A stretch of DNA of 19,353 bases from JAAZLS01 sp964585925 (GTDB lineage: Bacteria > Bacillota > Dethiobacteria > DTU022): positions 1 to 19,353 of the forward strand of contig CAZPFS010000034.1 of the NCBI GenBank assembly GCA_964585925.1, given 5' to 3'. A program made the translations under genes and the position numbers. Positions 16,081-19,353 of the stretch are shown one piece after another (the first letter of the stretch is position 1; every line of letters starts with the position of its first letter). Under the pieces are notes generated by a model. It ran no database searches. It was not told the DNA's origin and saw nothing but the letters and a program-made list of their open reading frames with translations.

Positions 16081-17025
16081 TCAGACAGGCGGACTTTCCA
16101 GTAGATAACTTACCAGCTCCTCCAGTCTGGCCGTGGCCAGGCAAACCGTGGAGTCAGCCGCTCCGTAATATATGAACAATTCCCCGGTAACCGGGTTCAA
16201 AACCGTCCCGGTAGGAAAGGTCACCCCGGGAACATCCCCCACCCTCTCGTAGGGTTCCCTGGGACCGAACACCCATTCTTCGCTCCGGCGGATAATTTTC
16301 CAGGGCTGATCCAGATCGAGCAGGGCCAATCCCACCCGGTACAGGCTTCCCGATACGGTCATCCGCACCCCGTGGTAAATAATCAGCCATCCCTCTTTGG
16401 TTTCAATGGGCGGCGGCCCTAACCCTACCCGGGTACAATCCCACCAGCCGGGGCGAACCGGTACCAGGATTTTGTGATCACCCCAATATTTGAGATCGGG
16501 AGAAAAAGCGATCCAGATATGGGCCTCCCCGCGGATAATCGGACGATGAATCAATACATACCGGTCTTTGATCAAGCGGGGGAAAAGGGAGGCATCCTTG
16601 TCCTCCGGAGGAAGCATCGCCCCCTTGCGGGTAAAGGTATGCAGATCTTTGGAAAGAGCCAATGAGACCATAGGGCCGTCCTTGGAGAATGAAACATAAG
16701 TTATGGCAAATTCTTTGCGTTCCGTCAGCCAGACGATCCGGGGATCTTCAATCCCCCACTGCTCCTCATTCAACGAGGGATCTGGCATCAGGGTGGGGCG
16801 GCTGTCCACCTGCCAGTTGGTCATCCCATCCCTGCTGCGGGCAAAGGTGAGGTGGGAAAAGCCACGCATATCCTCCACCCGGACCAGCAGGCAGGTCTCC
16901 CCGTTATGGGTTACTGCTCCGGGGTTAAAGGTGGAATTAGCCGGATAGGGCCAGCGCACCGGTGACAAAACGGGGTTGCCGCCATAGCGGATAAAGAGCT
17001 TTCCCTGTTGTTTAAGATTGCCCAT
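16081..17025 (-). CDS. GH130 family beta-mannoside phosphorylase (or hydrolase)
   Basis: A 314-residue five-bladed beta-propeller enzyme. GH130 members cleave beta-mannosides by phosphorolysis and release alpha-mannose-1-phosphate; characterised ones act on beta-1,2- or beta-1,4-mannooligosaccharides or Man-GlcNAc. Seen here are FNPGAV (33-38), the catalytic-acid motif GIEDPRI (91-97, Asp94), KDASLFPRLI (143-152), IHRPII (159-164), GLGPPPIETKEGWLIIYHGV (201-220), VPGVTFPTGTVLNP (265-278) and YYGAADS (286-292). No signal peptide is present, so it works in the cytosol. Length is typical. It is the first gene of the operon; AAAGGAG stands eight bases before the ATG. The Man-1-P it would make is a direct substrate of the fusion enzyme three genes down. 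Linkage preference, and phosphorylase versus hydrolase, cannot be settled by eye. Confidence 0.88.
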   Translation of the reverse strand: MGNLKQQGKLFIRYGGNPVLSPVRWPYPANSTFNPGAVTHNGETCLLVRVEDMRGFSHLTFARSRDGMTNWQVDSRPTLMPDPSLNEEQWGIEDPRIVWLTERKEFAITYVSFSKDGPMVSLALSKDLHTFTRKGAMLPPEDKDASLFPRLIKDRYVLIHRPIIRGEAHIWIAFSPDLKYWGDHKILVPVRPGWWDCTRVGLGPPPIETKEGWLIIYHGVRMTVSGSLYRVGLALLDLDQPWKIIRRSEEWVFGPREPYERVGDVPGVTFPTGTVLNPVTGELFIYYGAADSTVCLATARLEELVSYLLESPPV

Positions 17026-17093
17026 GATGTCTACTCCTTTAAAGTTTTCAGATTGGGTTTAAACCGGAGTTTTATAGAACTTGGAATATGTCA

Positions 17094-17128
17094 TTTATAT
17101 ATAAACAGATATCTTCAGTATATATACT
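17094..17128. promoter_or_regulatory. Triple palindrome in the leader of the mannose operon
   Basis: Three perfect palindromes lie in a row: TTTATATATAAA (17094-17105), AGATATCT (17107-17114) and AGTATATATACT (17117-17128). Their centres are 11 and 12 bp apart, about one helical turn, so bound proteins would share one face. They stand 69-103 bp before the GH130 start. No consensus promoter was found in the 222-bp gap; the region may hold operators or simply be AT-rich promoter DNA. Confidence 0.4.
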
Positions 17129-17224
17129 TCTTCTTACAGGCGTATATTCCTTTTTCCCCCACCGGGGGATCCGTTTTGGTAGCCGCTTATATCATTCATC
17201 ATTTACCACCGGCTCAAAATATAT

Positions 17225-17239
17225 GCCATTTTTACATGG
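17225..17239 (-). terminator. Weak hairpin after the DUF1847 gene
   Basis: On the minus strand GCCAT and ATGGC pair around a 5-nt loop (17239-17225) and are followed by ATATATTTT. The stem is only five pairs. It is the only terminator-like structure between the DUF1847 stop (17248) and the GH130 operon, so some read-through into that operon is possible. Confidence 0.3.
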
Positions 17240-17247
17240 CGCCCCGC

Positions 17248-17925
17248 CTATTTCAATCCGGCATAGTAATGATTCAGGGTATATACCACGGCCAGCGGAT
17301 TATGCCCGGTGACCCGATCCTTAGCCGCCAGCACTGTAGTGGGTGCCTGGGCATATTTGAAAAACAATGAATCATGTCCCACACAAAGGCCTAGTGCAAT
17401 GTTGAAATCGGTACAGGCATGGTTCAAAATTTCCGCCTGGGCTACCGGATTGCACATCGCCTCCGGCCTTCCTGGGGTAATTTTTTCCGAATCCGCCACC
17501 CCAATCTCTTCTTTGGGAACCCGGCCCACCTTGCAGATCACCGACACTACTTCAAACCCGTTTTTCTCCAAATACCAGGTTACCGCCAACGCCTCCTGGT
17601 GCAACCCGACACAAAAAGCCAAGCCCAACCGTCCGTAACCCATACGGTGTGCAAATTCGGCTGTTTCCTGCAGTCGGGTTTTGACCGGCCATCTTATATC
17701 GGGGTTGGTTTTATCCACCAAATAGGCGGAAGCCTCCTGCAGGGAAGACTGACGGGCAAATTCCCGATTACCCGGTTCCCGGTATTTTTTTCCGGCCTGC
17801 TCAATTACCGCCCTTTCCAGTTCCATGGGGCAAAACAAGGGGGTGGTTTTACCTTCCACCCGGCAAACCTTTTCTGCCGGCTTCAACCCGCAATGCGCAC
17901 ATTTCGGCCATTTTTTTTCTACCAT
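17248..17925 (-). CDS. DUF1847 domain-containing cysteine-rich protein
   Basis: A 225-residue soluble protein that matches the DUF1847 family, seen mainly in anaerobic Clostridia and archaea; its function is unknown. A zinc-finger-like N-terminus has Cys9, Cys12, Cys21 and Cys32. The core has AFCVGLHQEA (103-112), VICKVGRV (129-136), an AMCNPVAQAEILN segment (157-169), GLCVGHDSLF (179-188) and KDRVTGHNPL (202-211). The two CVG motifs look like a repeated half-unit. Conserved Cys, His and Asp residues suggest a metal or redox centre. The protein is followed 222 bp later by the mannose operon on the same strand. Its promoter region (17980-18004) has a good -10 box. The start at 17925 follows GGGGCC. 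Family assignment is from remembered motif order and is good but not checked. Confidence 0.82.
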   Translation of the reverse strand: MVEKKWPKCAHCGLKPAEKVCRVEGKTTPLFCPMELERAVIEQAGKKYREPGNREFARQSSLQEASAYLVDKTNPDIRWPVKTRLQETAEFAHRMGYGRLGLAFCVGLHQEALAVTWYLEKNGFEVVSVICKVGRVPKEEIGVADSEKITPGRPEAMCNPVAQAEILNHACTDFNIALGLCVGHDSLFFKYAQAPTTVLAAKDRVTGHNPLAVVYTLNHYYAGLK

Positions 17926-17979
17926 TTCAACTGGCCCCTTTTAGAATGTATTTAACAGGTTACAGACCCTGCCGCCTTC

Positions 17980-18004
17980 ATTATACAATATCTTTCGAAT
18001 ATTG
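17980..18004 (-). promoter_or_regulatory. -10 box and adjoining dyad upstream of the DUF1847 gene
   Basis: On the minus strand TATAAT (17985-17980) lies 55 bases before the start codon. It abuts an inverted repeat, CAATAT at 17986-17991 and ATATTG at 17999-18004, that fills the spacer upstream of the -10 box. The -35 hexamer is poor. A repressor or activator site is possible. Confidence 0.4.
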
Positions 18005-18056
18005 CTGTAGGACCGGATTATGATTTTACCGGGTTGATTAACTGCCGGTGTATCAG

Positions 18057-18085
18057 AGAAGGCCCTCCTTCGGGGAGAGCCTTCT
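18057..18085 (-). terminator. Hairpin downstream of the CotF-like gene
   Basis: On the minus strand a 12-bp stem (18085-18074 with 18068-18057, one G-T pair) starts 18 bases after the stop codon. It is GC-rich and stable, but no T run follows, so termination would depend on the stem or on other factors. Confidence 0.5.
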
Positions 18086-18102
18086 TGAAAAATAGGATTC
18101 AC

Positions 18103-18564
18103 CTATTGCGGGTTGTACATGCCCTTGCTTTGCATATAGTTGAAAATACCCTCTCCATGCTGCTGCTCTTCTTTTTGGATATGGTTCAGGGCCTGCCTGA
18201 TCTGGGGGTTGGTGCACTCAAATATAGCCGTGTCATAATTTCCGGATATATATTTTTCGGTCATCAGCAGATCACTGCACAACAGCGCATCGTTTTGATA
18301 ACTGCCGGCCCCCGCTTTGATCCCGCCCCCCGTCCCGGATTGAAGTTGAGCCTGCGACGGCGCCGGTGGCACCTGCCCATTTAACATCTGGTTAAGGGTA
18401 TCGTAATGCTGCTGTTCCTGTGCGGCATAATCTGTAAATAGCTGCCCCAATTCCTGATCACCTGCCTGCAGGGCATAATTTTTATACTTCTGAATACACA
18501 CTTCTTCATGGCTTTTTAAATCCTCTAACATCATCTTTTCTTTCTGGGTAAGGGTTATAGACAA
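18103..18564 (-). CDS. CotF-like spore coat protein (ferritin-like fold)
   Basis: A 153-residue helical protein of the CotF/ferritin-like type found in spore formers. It has two helix-pair segments. Residues about 8-62 include HEEVCIQKY and AAQEQQHYDTLNQML. Residues about 88-145 include DLLMTEKYISGNYDTAIFE and IQKEEQQHGEGIFNYMQSKG. Both halves end in an EQQH motif of the E-x-x-H ferritin type, so a di-metal site is conceivable although coat members usually lack proven activity. A flexible Pro/Gln/Ser/Gly linker (about 63-87) separates the halves. The start codon is TTG at 18564, fixed by AAGGAGG nine bases upstream and by the absence of a nearby in-frame ATG. It is followed by a stable hairpin. 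It implies the host can sporulate, or descends from sporulating stock. Confidence 0.85.
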   Translation of the reverse strand: MSITLTQKEKMMLEDLKSHEEVCIQKYKNYALQAGDQELGQLFTDYAAQEQQHYDTLNQMLNGQVPPAPSQAQLQSGTGGGIKAGAGSYQNDALLCSDLLMTEKYISGNYDTAIFECTNPQIRQALNHIQKEEQQHGEGIFNYMQSKGMYNPQ

Positions 18565-18846
18565 TTTGAAACACCTCCTTAAAAATAGTATTCATGATTA
18601 AGGCCCGATCTATGTTGGAATATACTGGTTTTAAAATGACCAAAAAGAATGCAGGGGGTTACCCTGCATATATAGTAGGAGGTTGGGTTTTTAGTTAACC
18701 GGTGTAACAAATACACCTTGATTCTTATTTCCATAGGTGGCATCGTATTCCTGCCGGGTTCAGAATTTTATTTCCGGTTGGAATCTTGCCACACCTTGAA
18801 TTTCGGCCGGAGTGAATACTTTTGAAATCCTTCAGTATACTAATGA
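18565..18846. other. Intergenic region upstream of the CotF-like gene
   Basis: This 282-bp stretch holds a minus-strand terminator (18649-18669), a small perfect hairpin (GGTGTA / TACACC, 18701-18717) and no gene that I can support. The likely CotF promoter region is 18580-18645. It contains CATAGAT and CATGAATA stretches that resemble sporulation-sigma -10 boxes only loosely. Confidence 0.4.
18649..18669 (-). terminator. Intrinsic terminator on the minus strand right of the CotF-like gene
   Basis: An 8-bp perfect stem, ATGCAGGG (18649-18656) with CCCTGCAT (18662-18669), has a 5-nt loop and is followed on the minus strand by TCTTTTTGG. It implies minus-strand transcription arriving from the right, although I see no intact minus-strand gene between it and the window end. 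Confidence 0.65.
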
Positions 18847-19300
18847 ATGAAACAGAGGTCTGTAGCCGCCGGGTCAAGGTTGCAGCAAGGTCAAAATGGC
18901 TTTGCGGCAGCCAGCCAAAGGCTGGCCGCGGGTCAGCAGGGCTCGCTGTCAGCCGGCGGGAAGATCGCTGCAGGTTTCATCCGGCTCTGCAACAGTGCGC
19001 AGATTGTTGCAGGGTCAAACCGGGATCTGCCGCGGTCGAACCAAGATCGGTATGAGTTCCGGTTATTTGTTGAATTTAATCTGTGGAAACAGAATAGGCT
19101 CAATATGCGAGATCGGCAACAGCCTACCGGTTGTTACCGGTTTCAACGGGATTTATACCGGTCGGGCAAAGGTTGATGTAGGTTCTGAAACGGTCTGTTG
19201 CAGCTGCAAGGTTGGATCAGGCTGTACAGGGATCTTCATCAGCTGGAGCGAAGGCGGTTATGGGCTTCTGTTATTCTTCTCTCGTCTGCCCTTCTTCTAG
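18847..19300 (+). pseudogene. Frameshifted heptad-repeat protein remnant
   Basis: Not a recognised family. Two overlapping plus-strand frames (18847-19176 and 18896-19300) carry the same seven-residue pattern: a hydrophobic residue, two small residues, then Gly or Ser (V-A-A-G-S, I-A-A-G, V-V-T-G, I-Y-T-G, V-D-V-G). The first frame holds the pattern up to about 19012 and the second from about 19025. A net shift of +1 or -2 bases there joins them into one product of about 150 residues. Its C-terminal part is Cys- and Gly-rich (CCSCK, GSGC). All minus-strand frames contain several stops. No ribosome site or promoter is seen before ATG 18847. It is a decayed gene, a gene with a sequencing error, or a non-coding repeat tract that looks coding. 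Confidence 0.35.
18862..19213 (+). repeat. Degenerate 21-bp tandem repeat tract
   Basis: About seventeen contiguous, strongly diverged units show a 21-bp period. A GGT-like trinucleotide recurs at 18889, 18931 and 18973, then at 19013, 19034, 19055, 19097, 19139, 19160 and 19181, with weaker matches at the skipped steps. The 40-bp step from 18973 to 19013 marks a 2-bp phase slip. Units 18879-18899 and 19003-19023 agree at 15 of 21 positions. In the left half, alternating units look more alike at 42 bp than at 21 bp. There are no unique spacers, so this is not CRISPR. Confidence 0.6.
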
Positions 19301-19353
19301 CCATTTGCGTTCTTTGACAAACACATAGCCTGTAAGGCTTTATTACCTGGTGA

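Noticed and set aside
16058..16144. 29-residue N-terminal extension of the GT4 gene
   Set aside because: It overlaps the GH130 coding region and precedes the conserved GT4 N-terminus, and a usable ribosome site stands before 16057.
17152..17171. CCCCC-ACC-GGGGG hairpin in the mannose operon leader
   Set aside because: On the minus strand it is followed by A residues rather than T, so it is not an intrinsic terminator, and no other role is supported.
18691..18850. Minus-strand coding-like peptide (ending GNKNQGVFVTPVN) with in-frame TGA codons, considered as selenocysteine recoding
   Set aside because: The same frame contains TAA stops further up, several TGAs are irregularly placed and no SECIS-like hairpin follows them.
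18862..19213. Repeat tract as a CRISPR array
   Set aside because: Units are contiguous, diverged and 21 bp long, with no unique spacers and no cas genes.
19271..19324. Short minus-strand frame from a GTG ending KWLEEGQTREE at the right edge
   Set aside because: Only 17 residues, with tandem TAA TAA upstream in frame and no ribosome site.

Overview
The window reads as chromosomal DNA of a Gram-positive, probably spore-forming member of the Clostridia (Bacillota). Signs are strong AGGAGG-type ribosome binding sites, SigA-type promoters, a CotF-like ferritin-fold spore coat protein, a DUF1847 protein and a ComEC-like metallo-beta-lactamase paired with DUF3006. Base composition is moderate and gene density is high. 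No species is assigned.

Layout. The left edge (1-891) is the 3' part of a tyrosine recombinase gene that starts outside the window. It runs toward the 3' end of a tRNA-Val(CAC) gene (1029-1103, minus), the usual geometry of an integrative element joined to a tRNA. Then come a minus-strand ABC-2 exporter pair (1174-2912), a plus-strand DUF3006 / metallo-beta-lactamase pair (3236-4448), a double zinc-ribbon protein (4645-4950) with a hairpin in its leader, a MATE efflux pump (5010-6383, minus), a membrane-anchored metallophosphoesterase (6633-7529), a 57-residue gene (7561-7734, minus), and an amidase-signature enzyme (8175-9470) behind a near-consensus promoter and a 24-bp dyad.

The most notable region is a compact four-gene minus-strand operon (17025 down to 9505, gaps of 23-35 bp): a GH130 mannoside phosphorylase, a GT4 glycosyltransferase, a GT4 glycosyltransferase joined to a C-terminal alpha/alpha-toroid-like domain, and a 1040-residue fusion of GDP-mannose pyrophosphorylase / phosphomannose isomerase with a phosphohexomutase. 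On family grounds the fusion can link fructose-6-P, mannose-6-P, mannose-1-P and GDP-mannose. GH130 phosphorolysis would yield mannose-1-P, which the fusion protein could reuse. None of the four proteins shows a signal peptide or membrane segment. I infer a cytosolic mannoside or mannan synthesis-and-recycling module. Three AT-rich palindromes about one helical turn apart lie in its leader.

The right end holds a DUF1847 protein (17248-17925), a CotF-like protein (18103-18564, TTG start) and a 21-bp-period repeat tract (about 18862-19213). The tract reads on the plus strand as a seven-residue repeat protein broken by one frameshift, and I do not recognise it.
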